Of a stretch of 64,000 nt of DNA, positions 55,444 through 63,385 are shown piece after piece. Position numbers and translations under genes: made by a program. Source of the DNA: JACCZX01 sp963791315 (GTDB taxonomy: Bacteria > Pseudomonadota > Gammaproteobacteria > Burkholderiales > Burkholderiaceae_F); NCBI GenBank assembly GCA_963791315.1, contig CAWBRQ010000003.1:1-64000 (forward strand), read 5' to 3'. Position 1 is the stretch's first letter. Every line of letters begins with the position of its first letter. The notes beneath the pieces were generated by a model that made no database searches, had not been told where the DNA came from, and saw only the letters and a list, made by a program, of their open reading frames with translations.

Positions 55444-56683
55444 CTAATGTCCGGCGTTTTCTTCTGCGAGTATCGACGCTGCCGCATCTGCCAGCACCTG
55501 GCAGCCGAGCACGATGTCCTCATCGCGGCTGTCTTCCGCGAAGTCGTGGCTGATACCGCCGAGCGACGGGATGAACAGCATCGCCGACGGGATCGACGCG
55601 GAGACGATGCCGGCGTCGTGAAACGCGCCGCTGGGCATGCGCTGCCAGTTGCCTGGTGCATTACGTTCTGCCGCAGCTTCGATATGCACTTGAAGAGCCG
55701 GGTCCATACGCGCCGGCGCAATCGGCGCGCGTGTCGGAATAGCTTCAATACTGACGCCGCCGCGAGCATTTATCTCAGATACGAGGCGCGCGACAACCGC
55801 TTCGAACGCATCGAGCGGTGCTTCTGATTGATCTCGAAACTGCAGATCGAGCTCGGCATACCCCGGCACGATCGAAGTGGCGTTGGGTTCGACGCGTACG
55901 CGGCCCATCGTCCAGACGCTTCGCCCGGCAGCGACCTTCGGAAATTCCAGGTTGATGCGGTGCGCGAGCTCATAGAGTGCGGCGGTTGCGTCGCGGCGGC
56001 GCGCCATCATCGTTGTGCCCGCGTGGTTTTGCTGGCCGCGAAAGACGAAGCGAATGCTGCGCAGGCCCACGATGCCAGTCACAACGCCGATGCGGAGTCC
56101 GGCATCTTCAAGATGCGGGCCCTGCTCGATGTGTGCCTCGATGAATCCGGCATATCGCTCGCGCGCGAGACGCACGCGCGGCACATTCTCCAGCCCCGCT
56201 TCGCGCAGTGCATCCGCCAATGTGACGCCGTGACTATCGGCCGCTGCCTGTTCGATCTCCGGCGCCAGTGCGCCGATTAACGAGCGACTGCCGAGACAGC
56301 CGAGGAAGCGCGCCTCTTCATCCTGGAACGACACTGCGTCGACCGCTAGGGCTTTTGTTTCGCTGTCGGCGGTGAGCGCTCGCACGACTTCGAGTGCGTA
56401 GATCACGCCCAATGCGCCATCGAGCCAGCCGCCGGTGGGCTGCGTGTCGGAGTGCGAGCCGATCAGAAGCGCTCTGCCGGAATGTGGCGAGCGACCCAAC
56501 ACATTGCCGACGCCATCGATCGTCGCTTCGAGCCCGGCCTCTTCGTACTTGTTGTTCGAGCCAGCGTCGAGCTTGCATGTCGGCGGTGCTGAACGCCGGT
56601 CTGACGACGCCGCGGCCCTGCGCGCCTATCGCGCGCAACGCACGCAAGTCGGAAAGCAGGCGATCTCCATCGATGTGTGGCAT
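55444..56683 (-). pseudogene. Frameshifted M20-family amidohydrolase (allantoate/N-carbamoyl amino acid hydrolase type)
   Basis: The N-terminal frame starts MPHIDGDRLLSDLRALRAIGA at 56683 and reaches MQARRWLEQ. One extra base near 56545-56560 shifts the frame, then YEEAGLEATIDGVGNVLG and LIGSHSDTQPTGGWLDGALGV continue. Metal ligands are visible: H and D in GSHSDT, D in WLDG, E residues in QDEEARFLG, H in HIEQGPHLE, and the last H in GGISHDF. The dimerisation part has RGQQNHAGTTMM. Repaired length is about 412 residues, normal for these zinc/manganese hydrolases that cleave ureido or carbamoyl groups. GlxA-type regulator lies upstream. Confidence 0.85.
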
Positions 56684-56730
56684 AGCGCGGATTCTAGGAG
56701 TCCCCGGCGCAGCGAGCACCAAGAATCAGA

Positions 56731-57852
56731 CTAAGCGCTAAGGCTTTCCGAAGCCAACTCACCGCGATCGAGACCCATTTGCGCAAAGCGGCTTCGATAC
56801 TCGGCTGGCGTCATACCTGTATGCCGCTTGAACAGACTTCTGAAAAACGCAACGTCTTCATAACCGGTCTTCGAGCACACGGTTTGAATGGACGGAGCGC
56901 CATGCTCGAGTAATTCCTTGGCCGCCGATACGCGAAGCATTTGCGTGTAAACACCCGGCAGGCGGCCGGTGGCGGCTTTAAAGCGGCGAATGAAATTGCG
57001 CGGGCCCATTCCGATGCGGTCGGCGAGACTGTCGATCGATACGTCGCGATCGAAGTGTTTCTGCAGATATTCCTCGGTTTGGCGGATCTTGTCGTCGGAA
57101 TGAGGGCGCGACAAAGGCAGCATCGAATATCCGGACTGTCGGCTTCGCGGCATGCTGACGAGTAATGATTTGGCGCATTTCAGCGCGATTTCGTGGCCGC
57201 AGAACTTCTCTACCAAATACAGGCTGAGATCGATCGAGGCGTACACCCCGCCGCTGCATAAGACGCGTCCATCTTCGGTGACGAACTGTTCGGGCCGCCA
57301 CAGAACCTTCGGATAGCGCTCGCGCAGTATTTCGGCCACGGCCCAGTGCGTTGTCGCTTGCCGACCGTCGAGCAGTCCACATTCCGCGAGGAACGCAACG
57401 CCTGAGCAGATGCCTGCAATGTAGGCTCCGCGCGCGTGCCACTTGCGCAGCCAGGGCAGCAGCGTTGTATTACGTGCGATCCGATCCTGTACGTCCAGAC
57501 CTGACGCCGGAAGGATGATGATGTCGGTGCGCTTGATGTCATGGATCGCGCATTCCGGTGTCAGGCCCAACGAGCAGAGGCTCGTCACAGTGGTGCCATT
57601 AATCGAGGCGATGCGCACGCGGAAACGTGGCTTAACGGTTTCGCCATGCAGCATGTTCCACAGCACGCCCGCGGAGTGAAACACCTCAATCGGTCCGATC
57701 GCGGTCGATGCATAACCTGCTTCCAGTAGCACGACGGTTACGTCCAACACCGCATCACCGAGTTTCGTCGATGAACCATGTTGAGCCACTTGGCACGCTC
57801 GGCCAGTTTGCTTGGCTTGTCTCGCTGTGTTCATCTGCTTGGGTGTGCGCAT
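56731..57852 (-). CDS. GlxA-family AraC-type transcriptional regulator
   Basis: The about 373-residue protein has a DJ-1/PfpI-like N-terminal domain (VTVVLLEAGYASTAIGPIEVFHSAG, GAYIAGICSGVAFLAECGLLDGRQATTHW) and a C-terminal AraC helix-turn-helix pair (VSIDSLADRIGMGPRNFIRRFKAATG, IQTVCSKTGYEDVAFFRSLFKRHTGMTPAEYR). GlxA-type regulators control amino-acid or amine catabolism. It may regulate the amidohydrolase downstream on the same strand. The start is uncertain: an ATG at 57891 overlaps the terminator of the preceding gene, so 57852 or 57834 is more likely. Confidence 0.85.
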   Translation of the reverse strand: MRTPKQMNTARQAKQTGRACQVAQHGSSTKLGDAVLDVTVVLLEAGYASTAIGPIEVFHSAGVLWNMLHGETVKPRFRVRIASINGTTVTSLCSLGLTPECAIHDIKRTDIIILPASGLDVQDRIARNTTLLPWLRKWHARGAYIAGICSGVAFLAECGLLDGRQATTHWAVAEILRERYPKVLWRPEQFVTEDGRVLCSGGVYASIDLSLYLVEKFCGHEIALKCAKSLLVSMPRSRQSGYSMLPLSRPHSDDKIRQTEEYLQKHFDRDVSIDSLADRIGMGPRNFIRRFKAATGRLPGVYTQMLRVSAAKELLEHGAPSIQTVCSKTGYEDVAFFRSLFKRHTGMTPAEYRSRFAQMGLDRGELASESLSA

Positions 57853-57883
57853 GATTAAACCGCCGTGCTTCTCAGCACGGCGG
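57852..57883 (-). terminator. Rho-independent terminator after the DUF4242 gene
   Basis: CCGCCGTGCT at 57860-57869 and AGCACGGCGG at 57874-57883 form a perfect ten-pair stem with a four-base loop. On the minus strand the stem is followed by GTTTAAT. It lies 10 bases past the stop of the DUF4242 gene (57893) and just before the GlxA start, so it probably separates the two transcripts. Confidence 0.7.
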
Positions 57884-57892
57884 TCGCTCAAA

Positions 57893-58168
57893 TCAGGAAA
57901 TCGCTGTCATCGGATCGATGATGCCGCGCACTTCGCTGACCTTATTTGCCGGAAAGCCGCTCAAGCGAGCGTGCTCTTGAACCGAGTCTTCATTGTCGGC
58001 GAGATAGATGCAGAAGGTCTTGTCGTCAGCCACAAATGACTGCACCCACTGAACCTTTCCCGGAAGCTTCGCGAGCGCGCTATTGGAGGTTGCGGCTGCA
58101 CCCTTCAATTGTTCACGATCGAGACTGCCGACTCCGGGCAAGTTGCGTTCAATCACATAACGTTTCAT
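57893..58168 (-). CDS. DUF4242 small protein
   Basis: The 91-residue protein reads MKRYVIERNLPGVGSL, SNSALAKLPGKVQWVQSFVADDKTFCIYLADNEDSVQEHARLSGFP, the pattern of DUF4242 (a ferredoxin-like alpha/beta barrel fold sometimes called a nickel-binding family). GGAG lies six bases before ATG 58168. Function is unknown. It has its own terminator and is on the same strand as the SARP-type regulator upstream, 150 bases away. Confidence 0.85.
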   Translation of the reverse strand: MKRYVIERNLPGVGSLDREQLKGAAATSNSALAKLPGKVQWVQSFVADDKTFCIYLADNEDSVQEHARLSGFPANKVSEVRGIIDPMTAIS

Positions 58169-58318
58169 GGTTTAACTCCGAACTGTTTAAGGAGTTAGGA
58201 ATATGGGCCAAGGCACGTGCATAACGTAGATGACGGTATTGACAATCTAGAGGGGTGATTCTGCCACCAAAGAGGCAACGCCGATGCGCGAAGTAGTGCT
58301 TCGCTTCTGCCGACAGGG

Positions 58319-60403
58319 TCAAACCATCCCGATGCGCACCGCGGCTTGTCTGAACAGCGCCTCTGCGTCAGGCGAAAACCGAAAGGCGGAAAAGAAATCA
58401 TCGAGCCGGTAGCCGGGAAGCGCCTTGTGGACTTGCGCATTGAAAGCCATCGCTTCGTCGATGCGCTCAGCGAGCGCCAGACAAAAAGCCGTAATCGCCA
58501 GAATGTGTGCGTGCGCGTTAGGACGCGCGGCCGCCTTGACCGCCCAGTTGGCGGCTTCTTCGAATTCGCCGAGGCGAAGAAGCGCCATTGCGCGCGTTCC
58601 CAGGATGCCAAAGAGCAATGGATCGAACGGGCTGAGATGGCGGGAGTGATCGGATGAATCGATCGCGGCCCGAGGATCGCCGGACGTTGCGTTGACGAAC
58701 GCGAGCATGTAGTGACCGAGCGCGAAGTTCGGGCTCAAATCCACCGCGGTCTCCAACTCCGTGAGGGACTCGACACGGCGGCCGCCCAGCCACAGTGCTC
58801 GGCCCATCGCCCAGTGCGCGGCGGGATCGCGATCATCGGCGATAAGGCTCTGGCTAGCCGCCTCGAAAGCTCTCTCGCTTTCGCGCTCGCGCTCTGCCCA
58901 GCGCTGAAATGCGTTCTGCCAATGAGTAAACGACACGCCGGCATGTGCGCGCGCGAACGTCGGGTCGAGTGTCACCGCCATCTGGAAGAAGTGGGCGGCG
59001 TGATCGTTGTCGGCCTTGTTGAATCGATACATGTGCCATAGGCCGCGGTGATATGCCTCCCAGGCGTCCAGCGAGTTGGGGGGCTTGAGGATCGCCCGGT
59101 TGCGCTCAACTGTTTCTATCTCGCCTGCAATCGAAGCGACGATCCGGTTACCGATCTCATCGAGCACGTGAAAGGCGTCGTCCAGCCTTTCATCGAAAGC
59201 GTCCGTCCATACGATTCGCGCGGTGCGCGCTTCTGACAGCTCGACTGTCACGATAACTCGGTCTGCTCGGCGCACTACTGAGCCACTGGTGACGTAATCG
59301 ACGTTAAGGGTGCGGCCCGCCGCTTCGGCACCGATACTTCGCTCGCCGAGAGCGAACACAGTGCCCTGCGCGATGACGAACAGGCTGCGCAGCTTGGCGA
59401 GCCGTGTGATGACGTCGTGCGTGAGACCGTCAGCGAAACCGCCTTTCGAGCCGCCGCGGTCTTCATGGTCGACGAAAGGCATCACAGCAATCGATGCGCG
59501 ACGAGATGTGGGGGTTGCGGTGGCGGTCGTGCCAAGGGCGATTGCCACGCTCGAAATACGTGTTGTTTCTGGCAACGGCGCCGCTTTCGCTTGTGCGGCT
59601 CGGGCGACCTGCCACATCTGTCGAATTGGCGTCCGGTCTAGTCCTTCCGCTTCGAAGAGCCGCTCGGCGACAGCCAGGTGCTCCTCGCCTTCGCGAAGAC
59701 GACCGCGTTGCGCGAGCGCGACCAGCAGGTGTTCGTGCGCGGCCCGATCGAACGGAGCGAGCTCGAGCCACCTCTCCAGATAACCGAAAACTTCTTCGGA
59801 GTCGGTCGGAAGGCTCCTTACTAAATGCTCGAGTATGGCGGCGTGACATACACGAAAGCGGCGCCGCTGCGCGGTTAGCCAGCCATTGAACTGCGCGTTG
59901 CGGTCGATCTCGAGACCGTCGAGAAACTCGCCGGCGAACATCGTCGAAAGCACTTGCAGCCGACTCAACTCGAGGGTTTGAATTCCCTGCTGGGTAGCAC
60001 GCACAATCTCGACGGCATCGACGAAACAGTCGGTGAGGTCGAGCGTGATCGCGTCGCCGGGGGCTTGCACCCTCCGGCGTCTGGGCTCGTCAATGACGCT
60101 TCTGATCTTGCTGAGGCACCAGCGCAGCTCCGACCGTGGATCGTTGGGAACATCCCACAGCAGCTCGCAGAGCTGGCTGCGGCTGACGGGGCGCGGTGCG
60201 AGGGCCAGATAGGCGAACAGAGCGCGAACTTTGCGCGATGCCGGCAGCGGCTGCACGACACCGTCGCGGCTGATTGCAAGCGGGCCGAGCATCCGTACTT
60301 GCACGCCACGCCAATCGCGCGGGCTTGCTTGCTCGTTGGTGGACCGCTCCGATGTAGCGGCGTCCACATGCGTTTCCACGCCGACTCCCACGCTCGCCTC
60401 CAC
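58319..60403 (-). CDS. SARP/BTAD-type transcriptional activator with TolB-like and TPR domains
   Basis: This 694-residue protein starts with a winged helix of the OmpR/SARP type (VRMLGPLAISRDGVVQPLPASRKVRALFAYLAL, LCELLWDVPNDPRSELRWCLSKIRSVI) and a BTAD helical domain (APFDRAAHEHLLVALAQRGRLREGEEHLAVAERLF). A TolB-N/FlgO-like domain follows from about residue 308 (ASIAVMPFVD, GGFADGLTHDVITRLAKLRSLFVIAQ, VDYVTSGSVVRRADRVIVTVEL), and the last 250 residues are TPR repeats. Such proteins are known as regulators in soil bacteria. It is divergent from a methyltransferase gene only 46 bases away, its likely target. Confidence 0.85.
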   Translation of the reverse strand: MEASVGVGVETHVDAATSERSTNEQASPRDWRGVQVRMLGPLAISRDGVVQPLPASRKVRALFAYLALAPRPVSRSQLCELLWDVPNDPRSELRWCLSKIRSVIDEPRRRRVQAPGDAITLDLTDCFVDAVEIVRATQQGIQTLELSRLQVLSTMFAGEFLDGLEIDRNAQFNGWLTAQRRRFRVCHAAILEHLVRSLPTDSEEVFGYLERWLELAPFDRAAHEHLLVALAQRGRLREGEEHLAVAERLFEAEGLDRTPIRQMWQVARAAQAKAAPLPETTRISSVAIALGTTATATPTSRRASIAVMPFVDHEDRGGSKGGFADGLTHDVITRLAKLRSLFVIAQGTVFALGERSIGAEAAGRTLNVDYVTSGSVVRRADRVIVTVELSEARTARIVWTDAFDERLDDAFHVLDEIGNRIVASIAGEIETVERNRAILKPPNSLDAWEAYHRGLWHMYRFNKADNDHAAHFFQMAVTLDPTFARAHAGVSFTHWQNAFQRWAERERESERAFEAASQSLIADDRDPAAHWAMGRALWLGGRRVESLTELETAVDLSPNFALGHYMLAFVNATSGDPRAAIDSSDHSRHLSPFDPLLFGILGTRAMALLRLGEFEEAANWAVKAAARPNAHAHILAITAFCLALAERIDEAMAFNAQVHKALPGYRLDDFFSAFRFSPDAEALFRQAAVRIGMV

Positions 60404-60449
60404 GCACGGCCCTTATCGTGGACCGCACTCACCACAAAAGGAGTTTGAC

Positions 60450-61295
60450 ATGAACGAAACGCTGGTCGCAGCACGTCCCGTAACGAATACCCCGCAGCCC
60501 GACTTGGCGGCAATCAAGGCGCGCCAACAGGGCGCGTGGTCCTCCGGCGATTACGCTGTTGTCGGGACGACGCTGCAGATAATTGGCGAACAGTTATGCG
60601 AAGCCCTCGATATTCGCGCCGGACAGAGAGTGCTCGATGTGGCGGCAGGCAATGGCAATGTGGCTCTGGCGGCGGCGCGCCGCGGCTGCGATGTTATTGC
60701 CACCGACTACGTGCCGGCCTTGCTGGAAAAGGCCGCTGAGCGCGCCGCGGCCGAGCGGCTGCAGATCGACTTCCGCGAAGCCGACGCGGAAGCGCTGCCC
60801 TTCAAGGACCGCAGTTTCGACGTCGTCGTCTCTACGTTGGGTGTCATGTTCACTCCGGACCAGCCGCAGGCTGCGGCGGAAATGATCCGCGTCTGCAAAT
60901 CAGGAGGCAAAATCGGCCTCGCGAATTGGACGCCTGACGGCTTCATTGGCCAGTTGTTCAAGACGATTGGTAAGTACGCGCCGCCGCCTGTCGGAGTTAA
61001 ATCCCCGGCGTTGTGGGGAACACAAGCGCGTATCGAAGAGTTGTTCGGATCGAAGGCCTCCGCGATCCACGCCGAGCCACGTGACTTCGTATTCCGATAT
61101 CGGTCGGCGCAACACTGGCTCGATGTCTTCAAGACCTACTACGGTCCGCTGCTGAAAGCGTTTGCTGGTTTGCAGCCTGCGGCTCAAGCCTCACTGGCGA
61201 GCGATGTGATTGCGCTGATCGAACGGTTCAACCGCTCCGGCGATGCGTCGATGGTGGTTCCAAGCGAGTATCTTGAGGTTGTCATTACGCTCTAA
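60450..61295 (+). CDS. SAM-dependent class I methyltransferase
   Basis: The 281-residue product starts at ATG 60450 after a strong AAAAGGAG. The SAM site is seen in VLDVAAGNGNVALAAARRGCDVIATDY, FREADAEALPFKDRSFDVVVSTLGVMFTPDQP and MIRVCKSGGKIGLANWTPDGFIGQLF. It resembles UbiE/Methyltransf_11 proteins acting on small molecules; the substrate is unknown. It is divergent from the SARP-type regulator, and the cupin gene follows 20 bases downstream, so the two form a small operon. Confidence 0.87.
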   Translation: MNETLVAARPVTNTPQPDLAAIKARQQGAWSSGDYAVVGTTLQIIGEQLCEALDIRAGQRVLDVAAGNGNVALAAARRGCDVIATDYVPALLEKAAERAAAERLQIDFREADAEALPFKDRSFDVVVSTLGVMFTPDQPQAAAEMIRVCKSGGKIGLANWTPDGFIGQLFKTIGKYAPPPVGVKSPALWGTQARIEELFGSKASAIHAEPRDFVFRYRSAQHWLDVFKTYYGPLLKAFAGLQPAAQASLASDVIALIERFNRSGDASMVVPSEYLEVVITL

Positions 61296-61315
61296 CGCAC
61301 AAGTAGGAGAACACT

Positions 61316-61804
61316 ATGAGAAACACGTTAGCCACACTGTCCGCAAGCCTTGCGTTTTGCATCGCAGCACCCGTCGCTTTGGCGCAGTCACCTGGTCACG
61401 CGGGAATGGCGAGCGACCACATGATGGCCACACCGGAGGAGTTCAAATGGGTCGACATTCCCTCGTTGCCGCCGGGCGCGAAACTGGCTGTCATCGAAGG
61501 TCCGCTCAATCAGTCGGGGCCGGTGACCTTCCGCTTAAGACTTCCCCCGAACTACCAAATACCGGCGCACTGGCATCCGGCGATCGAACACGTCACCGTG
61601 ATCTCCGGCACGTTCCACATGGGAACGGGAGATCAGCTTGACCGGGCCAAGACGAAAGCTCTGACCGCTGGTGCGATTGCGATCATGCAGCCAAAGACCA
61701 CTCACTTCGCCTGGACGAAGGAAGAAACGATCGTTCAGGTGCACGGAATGGGTCCATGGGGCGTGACTTACGTGAATCCAGCGGACGACCCACGCAAGCA
61801 ATAG
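61316..61804 (+). CDS. Exported cupin-domain protein
   Basis: This 162-residue protein has a signal peptide ending in PVALAQ and a single cupin domain: PPNYQIPAHWHPAIEHVTVISGTFHMGTGD with the metal-binding histidines and glutamate, and AIAIMQPKTTHFAWTKEETIVQVHG with the second histidine. A metal-dependent dioxygenase or a binding protein in the periplasm is possible. AGGAG lies before the start. It is likely cotranscribed with the methyltransferase, under the SARP-type regulator. Confidence 0.85.
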   Translation: MRNTLATLSASLAFCIAAPVALAQSPGHAGMASDHMMATPEEFKWVDIPSLPPGAKLAVIEGPLNQSGPVTFRLRLPPNYQIPAHWHPAIEHVTVISGTFHMGTGDQLDRAKTKALTAGAIAIMQPKTTHFAWTKEETIVQVHGMGPWGVTYVNPADDPRKQ

Positions 61805-61944
61805 CGATTAATGAAGGGCTCAATGACTTAACTGCTAAGGCACAAACAGGGCCTAATTTCTTCATCAGTTTGAAGTGTCATTTCCTCTGATCAAAGGCCA
61901 GTCCACGCGGTAGATTTTCGGTACTCGCTTCCGCGTGGATTCCT

Positions 61945-62340
61945 ATGAATAATCATTACCGAGCGCCGGTATCAGGTAAGCGGTTACTTGCAGCGGCGAT
62001 TATTGCTCCGGTCGTGTTGGCGGCGGGCGCCTACGTGGCGCTCGACCGGCCAAGCATCTCGGTGCCAGCGGTGGTGACGTCGCCCGATACCGCGCAGCGC
62101 TTCACGAAAAACGAGCCGGTGTATGCCACGCCGCCGATGCCAAAAGCGGCGCCGCCTGCTGTTGCTCCACCCAAACAAGTTGCCTCGCGAGCGTTGGGTC
62201 CCGGTGTTTTCAAGTGCGAGGAAGCCAATGGCGCGGTGACATATTCGCAATATCCGTGCGGTCACGGCCAACAGATAGATACAAGACCGACATCAGGCGG
62301 ATTTTCCGACCAATGGTCGATCAGCGTCAAAGGGCGCTGA
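61945..62340 (+). CDS. Membrane-anchored DUF4124-like protein
   Basis: The 131-residue product has a membrane anchor (LLAAAIIAPVVLAAGAYVAL), a proline/alanine-rich linker (PMPKAAPPAVAPPKQ) and a short end GVFKCEEANGAVTYSQYPCGHGQQID, which is the DUF4124 pattern with two cysteines. It is probably a periplasmic domain tethered to the inner membrane, of unknown role. A terminator follows 46 bases downstream. The stretch 61805-61944 before it holds no other gene. Confidence 0.72.
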   Translation: MNNHYRAPVSGKRLLAAAIIAPVVLAAGAYVALDRPSISVPAVVTSPDTAQRFTKNEPVYATPPMPKAAPPAVAPPKQVASRALGPGVFKCEEANGAVTYSQYPCGHGQQIDTRPTSGGFSDQWSISVKGR

Positions 62341-62381
62341 GTGCATCGTGAGACATAGTTGCACTTGAGTTGCAGCGACTC

Positions 62382-63362
62382 TTACTGCGGCTGAAAGCCG
62401 CTTTTCTTAATAATCTGAGCCCATGTCCGCGAATACGCACGTTCGCGCGCTGTGATCTGCGACTGCGGCATGAACTGCACCATCAGTCCCCAGCGCGTCA
62501 GCCGATCGCGCACCTCGGGCTGGGCAATCACCTTCGATAGTGCGGCCGAGAACTGATCGACCGCCGCTTGCGGCGTGCCGGCGGGTGTGAAGAACGCGTA
62601 GTACGGCACATCTTCGAACCCTGCCAGCCCAAGCTCCGCAAACGTCGGCACGTCGGGCAATGCAGCTTGCCGTGCACCTCCGAGCACTGCCACCACGCTG
62701 ATCTTGCCCGCCGCATGGTTCTCGATGAAATCTGGCACCGAGCCGACGCCGGCATGAATCTGATTGCTGAGCATGTCGCCCATCATCGGCGCACTGCCAC
62801 GGTACGGAGCTGAGACGAGATCAAGGCCGTATTTGTCACCGATGACCTTGACGAGAAATTCGGGTACCGAAGCGGGCGCTGGAATGCCGATCGCGCTCTT
62901 GCCGCCCTGACTCCTCACCCATCCGAGATAGTCGTTGAAGTTTTTTGCGGGAGTGCCGGCTGACAGTGCGAGTGCGTTGACAAACGTGGCGAAGCCCGCC
63001 ACCGCAACGAAATCCTTAGCGGGATCGAAGCCCGGATTCTTCATGACCAAGGGCAGGATCGAAATCGTGTGATCGTGCGAGATGAAAAACGTCGTGCCGT
63101 CGGGTGCGGCACTCTTCAGCGCCAGTGCAGCGATCTGTCCGCCCGCGCCGGGTCGGTTCTCGACAATGACCGCCGTGCCGAGTTCATCCTTCAGCTTTTC
63201 GGCCAAAGTTCGCGCGATGGCGTCGGTACCGCCACCGGGCGGGAAGCCGACCAAGATGCGGACCGCTTTGCTGGGTTGTGCGAGCGCCGCGCAGCTTAGC
63301 GTGGCGAGAAAAGCGCCCGCACAAATCAGGCGAACAACATGGGCGACAACAGAAACACGCAT
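62382..63362 (-). CDS. Bug-family tripartite tricarboxylate transporter receptor
   Basis: From ATG 63362 the product has 326 residues with a signal peptide ending in SCAALAQ. Family parts are RILVGFPPGGGTDAIARTLAEKL, VIVENRPGAGGQIAALALKSAAPDGTTFFI, GFDPAKDFVAVAGFA, YRGSAPMMGDMLSNQ and ALPDVPTFAELGLAGFEDVPYYAFFTPAGTP. It binds a carboxylate or related solute in the periplasm; no TctAB genes are near. An upstream open reading to 63617 overlaps the DUF72 gene and lacks the signal, so it was not chosen. Confidence 0.92.
   Translation of the reverse strand: MRVSVVAHVVRLICAGAFLATLSCAALAQPSKAVRILVGFPPGGGTDAIARTLAEKLKDELGTAVIVENRPGAGGQIAALALKSAAPDGTTFFISHDHTISILPLVMKNPGFDPAKDFVAVAGFATFVNALALSAGTPAKNFNDYLGWVRSQGGKSAIGIPAPASVPEFLVKVIGDKYGLDLVSAPYRGSAPMMGDMLSNQIHAGVGSVPDFIENHAAGKISVVAVLGGARQAALPDVPTFAELGLAGFEDVPYYAFFTPAGTPQAAVDQFSAALSKVIAQPEVRDRLTRWGLMVQFMPQSQITARERAYSRTWAQIIKKSGFQPQ
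62387..62408 (+). terminator. Rho-independent terminator after the DUF4124-like gene
   Basis: GCGGCT at 62387-62392 pairs with AGCCGC at 62396-62401 around GAA, followed by TTTTCTT. It ends the plus-strand transcript and lies within the last codons of the convergent Bug receptor gene. Confidence 0.75.
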
Positions 63363-63385
63363 ACACGCTCCAGTGAATTGGTTTC

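Noticed and set aside
9153..56683. Reading the ten interrupted genes as a wave of gene decay
   Set aside because: The changes are almost all single-base insertions with intact motifs on both sides and no larger losses, which fits sequence error better.
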